Source: an uncultured Bacteroidia bacterium
Lineage (GTDB): Bacteria > Bacteroidota > Bacteroidia > Bacteroidales > UBA932
Reading direction: 5' to 3'
NCBI GenBank assembly: GCA_902762655.1
Contig: CACWOZ010000006.1
Location: 62,001 to 126,000, forward strand
DNA: 64,000 bases
Under the pieces are notes generated by a model. The model was not told where the DNA came from, did not search any database, and worked only from the letters and a program-made list of their open reading frames with translations. The position numbers were made by a program, and so were the translations under genes. Of the stretch, positions 53,235 through 63,052 are shown one piece after another; position 1 is the first letter of the stretch; every line of letters starts with the position of its first letter.

Positions 53235-56200
53235 AGACTACAAGTTCAACCTTGATAGAGCTAAGATAATATGCATCCGAAGCCTTTGAACGGCCTATGC
53301 CTATTCTCTGGCCGGGTTCCACGACAAGTTCCTCCGTAAACGTGCCCCACACATTCAATTTGATTTCTCCCGTCGAGACAGTAGAGACAGGTCCGTCGGA
53401 GAGGAAATACGGTTTTCCGTCAACAGTAGCGGCATCCTTTGCAAAGACACCTAAAGTAACCGTAGCATTGCCATTATAGTTGCCGGCCGCTTCGTATGTC
53501 ACACGCACCCGTGCCTTCTGCTTCAGGCAATTCAATTCCGGAGAAACGACATATCCGTTATTCTGCACACGGAGGTAACCGCAACCGCTTGGCTGGGCGC
53601 TGGCCTGGCCACGCCAGGAAGCAAGGCTTGAAGAAGCCAGCCATTTTGCTCCGTTTGTACCTTCTGCAGCGCCCCAAACTCCGTTGAGCAGGTTAAGGAC
53701 ACCTGTACTCGTCAGGCCCGATGTAGCAGTCTGTACGGTAAACGGTCCTCCGGTATAACTTGCAAGATGGTTGAATCCTACAAGCTTACGCGGGAAATCT
53801 CCGCAGCCCCAGAGCATTTCGTCGAAGTCCTGGGCAAGAATAACATCTCCTGCAGCAGCCTGAGCGGACATCACTCCATTGAGATCCTTTTTGGTCGTTG
53901 TGTATTTTTCAACGGAAGAATCATCACCGCTGGAAATCTTTACCCAGTAATCTGTGCCTGGCGTCAAAGCCGAGAACACATACCCGGGGCAATATCCCGA
54001 TGGGAACTTTCCGCTGCTTGCTCCTACGCTGATGGCATCGTAGACAGGAGTTTCGCAAGCGGCATCCTTGTAAATACCGAAAGTCCAGGCAGAGGCTATA
54101 TCAGTTGCCGGCGTAGCAAAATCCGTGGAACTCCAGCGCACGGCAATCTGAGTATTGTGGATGAATTCAGCTTTCTGTTTGATCTTTGCCTCAGGCTCCG
54201 GAGGTGTGCTGCCTCCGATGGACACCACTTCAATCTTCACATCACTCAAGTAGATCTCGAACGCCGTTCCGTTCACTTTGGTGCCGATTCCGATCCGGCC
54301 GCCTGCAGGGACATCGACCTCTGCTTCGAAAGACTTCCATTCGTCTTTAGGCAAGGTCAGGGCCTTGGTTTCGGAAGATGGTGCAGAAGTAATGTATGCA
54401 CCGTCACCGGCGACAGCAGCATCCGCAGGGAATACCGCAATCCAGCATTCCTGGGCAGCATCTTTCTTCGCTCCGGCAAGCACGCTCACCTTCACTTTCG
54501 CATTATCTTCCAGGCAAGTCAGGGCCGGAGTTACCATATAGCCCGTGGAACTGCTTCCGCCAAAGCGGACTGCACCACCCACGGTGGTAAAGAAGGTATT
54601 CGAACGAGCGGCACTCTTCCAATAGTAAGAAGCCCAGCCAAACAGTGGCTTTTCATGCAGCCAGGCATAACCGGTGGTGGTCGCAGCTTGATGGGCATTA
54701 GTGAGAATGCCACGGTCCTGGGTCAAGTTCGCAGCAAGCTTATTGTTCGCCGACTGGTCCGGAGTTCCGAACGCATCGTTCCAGTTATTGATATCCACGC
54801 CTGTGAGATACATCACAGGATCTCCTGCTCCCCAGAGCAGAGAATTGAAACTCTCGTGAAGGATCACATCACCGGTGGAGGCCTTGGCGGTCTTTACAAA
54901 GTCGGGATCGGAAGCCGCAGTACTGTACTTGGCGACAGAGCCCTTGCCGTCGGAAGAACGAGCCACTTTAACCCAGTAGTCTGTTGCTGCAGAAAGGCCG
55001 CTGAATACGTGTCCGGGCTGTTTCCCGCCATAATTCGCCGCTTTTGCGGCTGTAGTCCACTCCCACATCTTCTGGGAACAGGATTCATCTTTGTAAATAC
55101 CGAAAGTATATCCCTCTGCAAGATCTGCTGTAAGATCCTCGAAGTTGCTTACGCTCCAGCGGAGAGCAATCTGGCTGTCATTGACCCAGACTTTTTGCTG
55201 AACAACAGGATCGGGCTCGGGTGCCACATAGTCGGTCTCCAGCAATTCCACCTTCATATCATTGAGCCAAGCCTGCTGCAATGTTCCTACCGGAGTACCT
55301 ATTCCGATGCGACCCCCGGCAGGTAGAGTGAGTTCAGCGCTATATTCTTTCCATTCCGTATTGCTGAGTGTAATACCCTCTGATACGGAAAGCGGCTCGA
55401 CTTCCCCGGTCTTGATATAGAACGGATTGCTTTCTACTGTCACCGATGAGGGGAAAGCTGCCACATAAATTTTGTGATTCGCCGTAGCGGTCGCCGCGGT
55501 AAATGTCACCTTGACCTTGTTGGAACTGCCCTTAACGCCCTCGATTGAAGGGGTTACAAGAAATCCCGAGGTGCTGCTGCCGCCGAAACGGACAATACCG
55601 CACAGGGTGGTAGGGTTGCTGAGTTTACTCATGTACCCAAGCCAACCCACAAGTGATGTGGTAGCATAGTATGCAGCTGCACCAGCCTGCAGTCCGCTGT
55701 GAGAGTGCAGGAACATGTTCAGGTCGTTGGTAACTGCTGTTGTCATCTTGTTGTTGGTCGACTTTTCAGGGGTGCCTAACGCCGAAGAATAATTAACCAA
55801 AGTGACACCGGAGAGTTTTCGGAGAGGATCGCCGCCACCCCACATGAGTTCGTTGAAATTCTGGCTGAGCACTACGTCTCCTGCCTTTGCGGCCGTAGTC
55901 ATTATGAAGTTCGGATCCTCAGCCAAAGTTGTATACTTGTATACGGATTCGGCGCCAGAACTTATGGAAACCTTGACCCAGTAGTCGGTCGAAGGTGCAA
56001 GTCCGGAGAACACGTGTCCCGGATTGCTGCCTCCGAAGGTCGCCGCGTTGGCGGCAGTGCTCCATTCCCACATCTTCTGGTTGCAAGCCTCATCTTTATA
56101 AATGCCAAAAGTATAGGCCTCTGCCAGATCAGCAGTAAGATCTTTGTATTCAGATACACTCCAGGTCAATCCTACCTGAGTATCATTGATGAAAACGAGG

Positions 56201-57984
56201 TGCTGGAGAAAGGGGGCGGACTTCACTTTTACGCTTTCAGACCACTCCGACTTTGACTTGCCGACCTGCGCCTGGATGCGTACTTCATATTCCACATCCT
56301 TTTCGAAAGGAGTGACGGTCGCCTTTGTATCTGCGATAAGATGAGGGAAATCGGTCCAGTCTGCAGCACCGGTCTTTCGATACTGGATAGCATATGTTGC
56401 GGCCTTGGGAACTGCATCCCATGAGACTAGCGCACCGCCTACGGCCGGCATGGCCGATTTAATGACAGGTTTTGCAAGGACAACCTCCGTCTCACCGTAT
56501 TTCAGAAGCTTCACGCAGATGTTGTCCAGGATGAAACGCATCTGTCCGGAATATCCGGCAGGGCGGTTTCCGCCAAGTCCTATCCTTGCTCCTGCAGGGA
56601 AGTTTTCAATCTCGACCGTGTAATGCTTATATTCATAGCCCGGTTCGATATCGAATGCAGATGTGATGTATGATCCCCCGTCAGCTATGGTTACGACATT
56701 GTTTGCCGTGCTGAAAGTGGAATTGGAGATAACCTCGACCTTGAAATCCTGCCTGTCGCGGATGTATGCGGGCATGGCATCGAAACTAAGTTCGACGGTA
56801 CCTACCTCGGACATATTGGTAATAGGAGGTGTCACTATCTCCCCTACCAAATTGCTGGATCCGAGCAGGATTTGTCCTGCCTTGGCACCAACCTGGAGTT
56901 TATTGCCGTTTTCGCAAACCTGTCCCCAAGTGGCCAGTCTGGTGGAAGGAATCAGTTTCTGTATCGTCGAGAATAGCACCATGGAAGTGCCTGATGTCAC
57001 AGGATAGAATCCATTTTCGGCGTCTATTTCAACCTCGCCCGAAGCCCTCGCCTCTGCGAAGGAAGATACATTGATGCGCTGCATCGTATTATAGCCGTTT
57101 GCAACAGGCCAGGCCTGTCCGCCCCAAAGCAATTCGTCGAAATCTTCATAAAGAAGCACATCTCCGACCATGGCAGGACTCGTGCCAACCTGTACAACCT
57201 GCGATTCCGCTGTCCTGGCCTTGAATAGTGCACTCTTTAGCGTTGAAACAGAGTCCTTCACCTCAACCCAGTAGTCTTTCCCACTGTCAAGACCTGTAAA
57301 TACGAAAGCGGGGAAAGAAATGTCTGCAGAACCGGCGAGATAGTTTCCCTCGAAGAAACTCCTGTCAATCCCCCATGCCACATCCAGGTCGGTACCTGCC
57401 TCATCCTTGTAAAGCGCTATGTGATAGCCACGCTTCACATCCTGGGCAAGTTCTTCGAACCCAGTTACAGACCATGCTACGGTAATGGTTCCTGCAGAAG
57501 CATTCAGCAGACGGATTTCAGGTTCCACAGTAGGAGCAATCCCTCCTTCTACCGGTCCGCGTCCGACCTCTATCACTGTCGGGAGTCCGGATTTGTCCAC
57601 AATGTAGACCCAATCGGAAGAGCCCTTGCTGAAATCGGCTCGGATACGCACATAATAGCGCTCGAACTGTGCGAGATCGAAGAACACATAAGCATCGTTC
57701 CGGCGGGGAGCGTATGACATTACCGTCTTGGATATCTCCCCTTCAGTGATGTCTTCATCCTGATTCTTCACCAATTGCACCGTATAGGATGCCGCCCCGT
57801 TGCGGTACGCATCCTCACTGTCCCACACCACCGCTATGGATTCGGAAGAAGATGCCGAAGCGTCGTAGCGCAGATATGCGGGAGCAACAATTTCGCCTTC
57901 AACCACGTCTGGCTGAACTTCCTTAGGGCTGCCGCATGCAAACATAAGCAGACCTGCAAATGTATATGTAAGAATCTTTTTCAT
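53227..57984 (-). CDS. 1585-aa multidomain FN3 surface lipoprotein
   Basis: A lipoprotein (MKKILTYTFAGLLMFAC) built of about six FN3 domains and four larger jelly-roll-like modules. FN3 domains lie near 35-135, 150-255, 505-600, 605-690, 940-1030 and 1280-1370. The modules (about 270-500, 705-930, 1040-1265 and 1390-1585) each start with GDV.L.(E/Q)(D/N/S)F(D/N)E/SLLWG and end with PAGGRIGIG. FN3 copies repeat Y-x-FGIYKDE-x-C and PGHVFSGL-x(4)-DYWVKV. The N-terminal third is homologous to the 504-aa protein at 61412. No catalytic residues are evident; a polymer-binding adhesin or scaffold fits. Stop overlaps the next start by 8 bp. Confidence 0.72.
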   Translation of the reverse strand: MKKILTYTFAGLLMFACGSPKEVQPDVVEGEIVAPAYLRYDASASSSESIAVVWDSEDAYRNGAASYTVQLVKNQDEDITEGEISKTVMSYAPRRNDAYVFFDLAQFERYYVRIRADFSKGSSDWVYIVDKSGLPTVIEVGRGPVEGGIAPTVEPEIRLLNASAGTITVAWSVTGFEELAQDVKRGYHIALYKDEAGTDLDVAWGIDRSFFEGNYLAGSADISFPAFVFTGLDSGKDYWVEVKDSVSTLKSALFKARTAESQVVQVGTSPAMVGDVLLYEDFDELLWGGQAWPVANGYNTMQRINVSSFAEARASGEVEIDAENGFYPVTSGTSMVLFSTIQKLIPSTRLATWGQVCENGNKLQVGAKAGQILLGSSNLVGEIVTPPITNMSEVGTVELSFDAMPAYIRDRQDFKVEVISNSTFSTANNVVTIADGGSYITSAFDIEPGYEYKHYTVEIENFPAGARIGLGGNRPAGYSGQMRFILDNICVKLLKYGETEVVLAKPVIKSAMPAVGGALVSWDAVPKAATYAIQYRKTGAADWTDFPHLIADTKATVTPFEKDVEYEVRIQAQVGKSKSEWSESVKVKSAPFLQHLVFINDTQVGLTWSVSEYKDLTADLAEAYTFGIYKDEACNQKMWEWSTAANAATFGGSNPGHVFSGLAPSTDYWVKVSISSGAESVYKYTTLAEDPNFIMTTAAKAGDVVLSQNFNELMWGGGDPLRKLSGVTLVNYSSALGTPEKSTNNKMTTAVTNDLNMFLHSHSGLQAGAAAYYATTSLVGWLGYMSKLSNPTTLCGIVRFGGSSTSGFLVTPSIEGVKGSSNKVKVTFTAATATANHKIYVAAFPSSVTVESNPFYIKTGEVEPLSVSEGITLSNTEWKEYSAELTLPAGGRIGIGTPVGTLQQAWLNDMKVELLETDYVAPEPDPVVQQKVWVNDSQIALRWSVSNFEDLTADLAEGYTFGIYKDESCSQKMWEWTTAAKAANYGGKQPGHVFSGLSAATDYWVKVARSSDGKGSVAKYSTAASDPDFVKTAKASTGDVILHESFNSLLWGAGDPVMYLTGVDINNWNDAFGTPDQSANNKLAANLTQDRGILTNAHQAATTTGYAWLHEKPLFGWASYYWKSAARSNTFFTTVGGAVRFGGSSSTGYMVTPALTCLEDNAKVKVSVLAGAKKDAAQECWIAVFPADAAVAGDGAYITSAPSSETKALTLPKDEWKSFEAEVDVPAGGRIGIGTKVNGTAFEIYLSDVKIEVVSIGGSTPPEPEAKIKQKAEFIHNTQIAVRWSSTDFATPATDIASAWTFGIYKDAACETPVYDAISVGASSGKFPSGYCPGYVFSALTPGTDYWVKISSGDDSSVEKYTTTKKDLNGVMSAQAAAGDVILAQDFDEMLWGCGDFPRKLVGFNHLASYTGGPFTVQTATSGLTSTGVLNLLNGVWGAAEGTNGAKWLASSSLASWRGQASAQPSGCGYLRVQNNGYVVSPELNCLKQKARVRVTYEAAGNYNGNATVTLGVFAKDAATVDGKPYFLSDGPVSTVSTGEIKLNVWGTFTEELVVEPGQRIGIGRSKASDAYYLSSIKVELVVYE

Positions 57985-57987
57985 ACT

Positions 57988-59184
57988 TTAGAACGTTTTA
58001 AGCCACGCATGCATATCTGAAGGGAAGTTAGACCAGTTCACCGTAGTATGTCCTCCGGTATCGTGCGGGTCGTCGAGGACATCGACGCCTGCAGCCTGAA
58101 GGGCCTTGACGTACACAGGGCCGTTGTATTTCTGGGGAACCACCGTATCATCGTAGGAATAAGCCACGAATGCACGGGGGGTATCTGCGGTCACTATCTT
58201 CTCAAGGGAGAAACTGTCGACATCTTCCTGGGAACGGTTGTAGCCGAGGAAGTGCAGTACCGAACCCTCGTGGGATCTTGCGATATCCATGCTTATCACA
58301 GGATAGAGCAGTATCTGGTAATCCACCTTGTCCCTGTTACGGATGGCTGTCAGCCCGGCGAGATGACCGCCTGCGGAGCGTCCGACCGTGCCAAGTTGAG
58401 TGTATCCACCCCAGCGGGAAGCATTTGCCCGCATGATGGCTACGGCATCGTCGGCATCCTGGATTACAAGGTCGTGACGGCCTATCAGTTCATTGATGGG
58501 AAGGGTGTAATTGAGAAGGGCCATGGTGATACCTTGTCCTTCCCAGGTCTCCACATCTTTGGTTCCCAATGAACTGTATCCGCCGCCGGGGCAGAAAATC
58601 AGCGCCTTGGTATTTCCTGAATATGGATAGGATATCTCAAGGAAAGAGTCGGCACCTGCAGTATGCACGCGAGTCTTTCCATTTTCCGATATGGAATAGG
58701 AAGGTACCAGCACATAACGGGTGTCATGACTCTTCATTGTTCCGTCCGTACTTTGTATGGAAAGAGGAATCAGGAAAGGTTTCTCGCTCTCCACTGCATG
58801 TACGGATGCCTGGTCGATATCAAGTTTGAGCACCGCCGTTGTTTGCCCGGCCTTAAGTTCGGCTGTTCCAAGAGTGTACATTGCCTTGTCGAGAGGCTGT
58901 GCAACAGCGGCATATTTGTAATTATAGGCCCTGCAATACTCGCTGGCATTGGCAGGAACGAACAGTGTTATGGTCTTGTCTTCCGATGGGGCAATGGCCG
59001 CCTTCACTTCAAAACTCAATGCATCCTCTGCGCCAAGATAGCGGAGTGTGTCGGCAGTGAACGAAAGGACATACTCTCCTTTCGCGGCCGCCTGCTCCTG
59101 GGATGCGGTATTCTGTTTTTCGCAACTCGAGGCCGTCAGGGCCAGGAATGCACATAAGATAAGTATAGTCTTTTTCATGATCAT
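57988..59184 (-). CDS. Alpha/beta-hydrolase esterase lipoprotein
   Basis: 398 aa, lipoprotein signal MIMKKTILILCAFLALTASSC. An N-terminal beta-sandwich of the DUF1735 type (about 35-160) is followed by an alpha/beta-hydrolase domain. The oxyanion motif FCPGGGYSSLG, nucleophile GRSAGGHLAG, acid in YSYDDTVVP and histidine in TGGHTTVNW form a complete esterase set. It would remove acyl groups from a surface polymer. Its ATG overlaps the stop of the propeller gene (ATGA at 59181-59184). Confidence 0.85.
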   Translation of the reverse strand: MIMKKTILILCAFLALTASSCEKQNTASQEQAAAKGEYVLSFTADTLRYLGAEDALSFEVKAAIAPSEDKTITLFVPANASEYCRAYNYKYAAVAQPLDKAMYTLGTAELKAGQTTAVLKLDIDQASVHAVESEKPFLIPLSIQSTDGTMKSHDTRYVLVPSYSISENGKTRVHTAGADSFLEISYPYSGNTKALIFCPGGGYSSLGTKDVETWEGQGITMALLNYTLPINELIGRHDLVIQDADDAVAIMRANASRWGGYTQLGTVGRSAGGHLAGLTAIRNRDKVDYQILLYPVISMDIARSHEGSVLHFLGYNRSQEDVDSFSLEKIVTADTPRAFVAYSYDDTVVPQKYNGPVYVKALQAAGVDVLDDPHDTGGHTTVNWSNFPSDMHAWLKTF

Positions 59185-60575
59185 TCAGGCAAATCATATT
59201 TGAAAACATTGCCACGGACGGCATTGGAGCCCTTGTATCCCCATGAATTGAATCCGAGATAGAGTTTCCCGTTCCATGCCTTCACCCCTTCCGATTCCAT
59301 TGCACCGGTTTCCGTAATTCCGAAACGAGACAGTTCAGAAGCATTCTGGACGACACGCACGAATGAACGAGGTTCATATAGAGTTCCATCGAAATTCCAG
59401 ATAGTGAGGGCTGCCCGAGACCCTCCCATGTTCTTGACGGCAGTTCCTTCCACGAAGTAGACCTTCCCATCATACACATCGAATCCCTGCCATGCGTAGT
59501 AGCATATATCGTCGGGTGTTTTACCCTTGTTGGGAGTGCCGACTTCCGCTACCGGAGTAAGTTTCAGCACGTTGCGGGCCTTGATAGTAGGTGTATGTTT
59601 GATCTCAGACTTGTCCGGAGCACCATCGCCGCCGTAGGTGCGCTCCTTCAGAGTGCAGTCTTCCAGAGGCAGTGCCATGACTTCGCTGAGTTTGTACATC
59701 CGGATACGGCGGCTGGTTCCGTCATTTCCGGTACCATACTGGGGATCGTGGAAACAGAATGCGATGATATCATGGTCCGGATCGACCGCCACGTTCATTG
59801 TACTCAAGGTATTTCCAAGCCAGAAGTGCTCGATGGACGGATCGTCCGGTGCGACCTTCTTGCCATCCTCGAACTTCACACGGCCAATCGTCTGCATCCC
59901 CCAGTACTCCTTAAACTGGCTCGAACTCTCGTTCGTGTTCTTGCCTGCATACTCGGGGATCCAAAGATATGTCCCGTCAGCGGCATCTTCCACGCTCATA
60001 CCGGTAAGGTGGCCTGAATAATAGAAGGTCATTGTGGCCTCTACCTTGTCGGAACCGCCCTTCGAAGGAACGACCTTGTCTACCAGGATCTTATAATATT
60101 CGGCACTCGAAGTGGCATAATAAATACTGCCATCCTTGTCGATATCGAACTGCTGGAATCCGGCACTGCCCGTAAGCAGGTGTCCCATATCGTACATGTT
60201 CTCTGCCGTAAAGGCAGCGTCGACGCCTGTGATGGACTGACCATCCCGGACCGTCACCTTCAGTGTGGCGGACATGCTTCCGTAAGCCGCCTTCACATTG
60301 GCCACGCCCTTGTTCAATCCCCTCAGTATGCCTTCTGTAACCGACAAAACCTCAGGAGCGTCACAAGACCACTCAAGATCGCTGTTGTTCACCAGATCTT
60401 TCTGCCCTCCGGATACGGAGAACACTTCAAGTTGCTTGAAACTCCCAAGTTGCAGCAGCATTTCGTTCATGTCGAAAGTAAGGGAATCCCCTTTTACCGG
60501 GTCTTCCTTGCTCCCACAGGCAACAATCCAGACCGGGATTGCTGCAAGCAACAGTATATGGATAATCTTTTTCAT
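59181..60575 (-). CDS. BIG2-like + beta-propeller lipoprotein (long paralogue)
   Basis: A 464-aa lipoprotein (MKKIIHILLLAAIPVWIVAC). Residues about 35-110 form a BIG2/Ig-like domain (LEWSCDAPEVLSVTEGILRG, GVANVKAAYGSMSATLKVTV). The remaining 350 residues are homologous to the whole 375-aa protein at 50357 (FQQFDIDKDGSIYYA, SGHLTGMSVEDAADGTYLWI, GRVKFEDGKKVAPDDPSIEH). The role is unknown. The gene lies 6 bp from the GDPD gene and overlaps the esterase by 4 bp. The two paralogues at opposite ends of the operon may be partners. Confidence 0.65.
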   Translation of the reverse strand: MKKIIHILLLAAIPVWIVACGSKEDPVKGDSLTFDMNEMLLQLGSFKQLEVFSVSGGQKDLVNNSDLEWSCDAPEVLSVTEGILRGLNKGVANVKAAYGSMSATLKVTVRDGQSITGVDAAFTAENMYDMGHLLTGSAGFQQFDIDKDGSIYYATSSAEYYKILVDKVVPSKGGSDKVEATMTFYYSGHLTGMSVEDAADGTYLWIPEYAGKNTNESSSQFKEYWGMQTIGRVKFEDGKKVAPDDPSIEHFWLGNTLSTMNVAVDPDHDIIAFCFHDPQYGTGNDGTSRRIRMYKLSEVMALPLEDCTLKERTYGGDGAPDKSEIKHTPTIKARNVLKLTPVAEVGTPNKGKTPDDICYYAWQGFDVYDGKVYFVEGTAVKNMGGSRAALTIWNFDGTLYEPRSFVRVVQNASELSRFGITETGAMESEGVKAWNGKLYLGFNSWGYKGSNAVRGNVFKYDLPE

Positions 60576-60581
60576 TGTCTG

Positions 60582-61403
60582 TTAGTAAATTACATTCAAC
60601 CAGGGGGTTTTCTTGGCGGCAAATTTCTTCACCTCTACAGGGATATCAGTGCACATGAAATCCGCTCCCAGATATGCACCCAGCACGAAGTCGTTTACGC
60701 TCTGCCCTGGCCATAGGCTAACGGTAAGTCCTTCCTTGTGAGCCTTAGTGACAGATGCACGGCTGCTGCCTTCCATCACAGCGCCAATGCGGCTGATGCC
60801 CATCGCCTTGCAAAGTGCTATGGTTTCGTCGTTGAGAGGCTTGCCTGTAATAAGAAGCAGATCCACTCCTGGATGCATCTGCTGCAGATAACGCAATCCC
60901 CTGTAATCGGCCGAAGTGAACACGAATTCCGCGTCGGCAGGTTTGGCAGCCATGACAGCAGAGTACAGTTTTTCGCAATATTCACGGAGTCTGGGTTCCG
61001 GGTAAAGATCCACAGGGGTAGTCTTGAGTTCAAACTCTACATACAGGCCCTTCATAGGCTTGAGGAACTCGAGCAGTTCATCGAGTGTGAGCATTTTGTT
61101 GCCTTTTTTTGTATCCAGCGCGTGGATTTCCTCCCAGGTTTTTTCCTCAACTATGCCTGATCCGTTGGTAGTACGGTCGAGTGCTGAGTCGTGGGTTATT
61201 ATCAACTTTCCATCCCTAGTCATACGGATATCGGTTTCGAATCCCCGGTATCCTGCCTTGGCGCTCGCCTGGAAAGCCTGAAGGGTATTCTCGTCATGCT
61301 CCATACGCCCTCCGCGATGCGAGAATACGCGAATTGTCTGAGTCTGTGCACATGCTGCCAAAGCAAGCAGCAGGGCAGATGCTATGGTAATGATTCTTCT
61401 CAT
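60582..61403 (-). CDS. Glycerophosphodiester phosphodiesterase lipoprotein
   Basis: 273 aa from the ATG at 61401-61403 (MRRIITIASALLLALAAC signal and lipobox); a TTG-initiated 4-residue extension is ignored. A GDPD-fold TIM barrel with the full catalytic pattern: SHRGG, DENTLQAF, GFETDIRMTRDG and ITHDSALDRTTN. It splits glycerophosphodiesters to glycerol-3-phosphate and an alcohol. As a surface-exposed or periplasmic lipoprotein it could act on phospholipid headgroups or on glycerol-phosphate polymers such as teichoic acid; the rest of the operon favours a polymer. Confidence 0.9.
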   Translation of the reverse strand: MRRIITIASALLLALAACAQTQTIRVFSHRGGRMEHDENTLQAFQASAKAGYRGFETDIRMTRDGKLIITHDSALDRTTNGSGIVEEKTWEEIHALDTKKGNKMLTLDELLEFLKPMKGLYVEFELKTTPVDLYPEPRLREYCEKLYSAVMAAKPADAEFVFTSADYRGLRYLQQMHPGVDLLLITGKPLNDETIALCKAMGISRIGAVMEGSSRASVTKAHKEGLTVSLWPGQSVNDFVLGAYLGADFMCTDIPVEVKKFAAKKTPWLNVIY

Positions 61404-61411
61404 CTCGATTA

Positions 61412-62926
61412 TCAATTATAGGATATAACCTTTACTTGGATGTCATCCACGAATACACGGATGTACTTGCCGGCTTTCATGGCAGGATCCCCGCCGATGC
61501 CGATCTTCGTACCTGGAGTCACATTTTCGAAGGTCGCCGTATAGGTTTTCATTTCAGGCTTGGCTTCCATGACTATGTTCTTTGTAACGGTTTTCGAAGG
61601 ATCCTTGACCACCTGACGGTTCGTCGCGTTGTATGAGGAGTTATCCAATGCCTCTACAATCAGATGCGGCTGGTCATTACCGGGATCCACAAGTTGTGCC
61701 TTGAAACTGACTTCTACCGTAGCCGTGCCGGACAGATTCTCCAATGCCGGGGTGATAATCTCGGCCGTCGCAGAAGCATTTCCGAGTTTGAGCACGCCGC
61801 AACGGTGGCAGAGGGCCCCGATAACATTGTTTTCGTTGCACCATCCCCATGTGTCGAGGCGTGTAGTCTTGAGAGGATTCTGCATGGTATCGAAAAGTCT
61901 GCCTTCATTTCCGCATCCTGTTACAAACTGCTTGTTCACCGTCGTGGGATTCACTCCTGTTGCCGGGTAAATACCTGCCAGGTTCCCTCTGGATGCAGTA
62001 TTGAAACCGGCAGCGTTCTCATTGTCGAGAATCGAGCCATAATAGACGAGCTCACTGAAATCCTCGAACAAGGCGACTTCGCCGGCAGCGACCGCTCCCG
62101 ATCCGGAGACAACCACTCTGGAAGGGTCGGTGTGAGCTTTGAGAGCTTCGCTCACCAACACTTCATCGGGGTCGCTTTCATCGGTGACACGGAACCAGTA
62201 ATCAGTGTCGCTCTGCAGGCCGGAGAATATGAACCTGGGAGGGAAATTCATCGAAAAGACTCCCGCTGTAGCCACAGGATCGATAATCCACGACACCACC
62301 AGGTCTGTGCATGCCTCATCGCGGAAGAGTTCAATGTTGTAACTCTGCTTGAGATCCGTGGAGATGTGCTGCCATTCAGTAGATGAGAATGCGAAGGTCA
62401 AAGTCGATTCCGTCACTCTTATCAGTTTTGAATAGGCGCCCGTAGCGTCCGTCACGGGGCCGTCAAAGATGCCGAATCCCACCATGACCACGGCTGGGTC
62501 CTTGCTGTATTCCCCATACAGATAACTCCAGTCGGAGAATTTCCCACCCGGGTAATTGGCGCGTCCTCGAACATAATAACGGGACTCCGACTCCAGGCCA
62601 TTGAATATCACGGCTCCCGGGGTGTCTGAATCCGATGTTGCGAAAGTACGGGAGAACTCGGCATCATATACGTTGCCGGCCCCCTCGTTCAGGCGTCTGA
62701 CGAGTTGTATCGTGAAAGATGCCGCCCCCTTGCGCATGGCAGGGCGCGGATCCCAGTACACAGCAAGCGCCGTCGATGTAGAACTGCCGTCATCGTAGCG
62801 CATTCCCACGACACCAGGCAGGTCCTCGTTTTTGCCTGCATCGCCATAGGCGCTTTCGTGCGAACACGACAGCACGACGGCGGCTGCAGCCACCAAAACT
62901 AAAGGAAACTTGATTGAAAAATGCAT
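61412..62926 (-). CDS. 504-aa FN3 surface lipoprotein
   Basis: A lipoprotein (MHFSIKFPLVLVAAAAVVLSC), first gene of the seven-gene operon. Two FN3-like domains (about 40-140 and 155-260: VYWDPRPAMRKGAASFTIQLV, IFSGLQSDTDYWFRVTDES) precede one jelly-roll-like module (about 280-504, EVALFEDFSELVYYG to TKIGIGGDPAMKAGKYIRVFVDD). It is a paralogue of the N-terminal 500 residues of the 1585-aa protein. Probably a surface ligand-binding protein; no catalytic motif. Confidence 0.7.
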   Translation of the reverse strand: MHFSIKFPLVLVAAAAVVLSCSHESAYGDAGKNEDLPGVVGMRYDDGSSTSTALAVYWDPRPAMRKGAASFTIQLVRRLNEGAGNVYDAEFSRTFATSDSDTPGAVIFNGLESESRYYVRGRANYPGGKFSDWSYLYGEYSKDPAVVMVGFGIFDGPVTDATGAYSKLIRVTESTLTFAFSSTEWQHISTDLKQSYNIELFRDEACTDLVVSWIIDPVATAGVFSMNFPPRFIFSGLQSDTDYWFRVTDESDPDEVLVSEALKAHTDPSRVVVSGSGAVAAGEVALFEDFSELVYYGSILDNENAAGFNTASRGNLAGIYPATGVNPTTVNKQFVTGCGNEGRLFDTMQNPLKTTRLDTWGWCNENNVIGALCHRCGVLKLGNASATAEIITPALENLSGTATVEVSFKAQLVDPGNDQPHLIVEALDNSSYNATNRQVVKDPSKTVTKNIVMEAKPEMKTYTATFENVTPGTKIGIGGDPAMKAGKYIRVFVDDIQVKVISYN

Positions 62927-63010
62927 AAGCAGGTCTTCTTTGGGAAGGAAGCCCGCTCACTTTGGATTGATTCTGTCCCCTGCTTTAACGCGCAGGATAC
63001 GCTGACACTG

Positions 63011-63041
63011 CAAATGTAGCAATTAGTTTTTATTTTGCAAA
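63011..63041 (-). promoter_or_regulatory. Promoter of the seven-lipoprotein operon
   Basis: Minus strand TTTG (63038-63041), 19 bp, TACATTTG (63011-63018): an exact consensus match. Predicted leader about 78 nt, containing a CCTGC/GCAGG stem-loop. It is divergent from the promoter at 63053-63083. Confidence 0.85.
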
Positions 63042-63052
63042 TGTTCTTTTTG

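Noticed and set aside
53767-55326. A 519-codon plus-strand frame inside the FN3 giant gene, and similar repeats suggestive of an array
   Set aside because: The repeats are protein module repeats at spacings of over 1 kb and diverged, not a CRISPR array; the antisense frame has no support.
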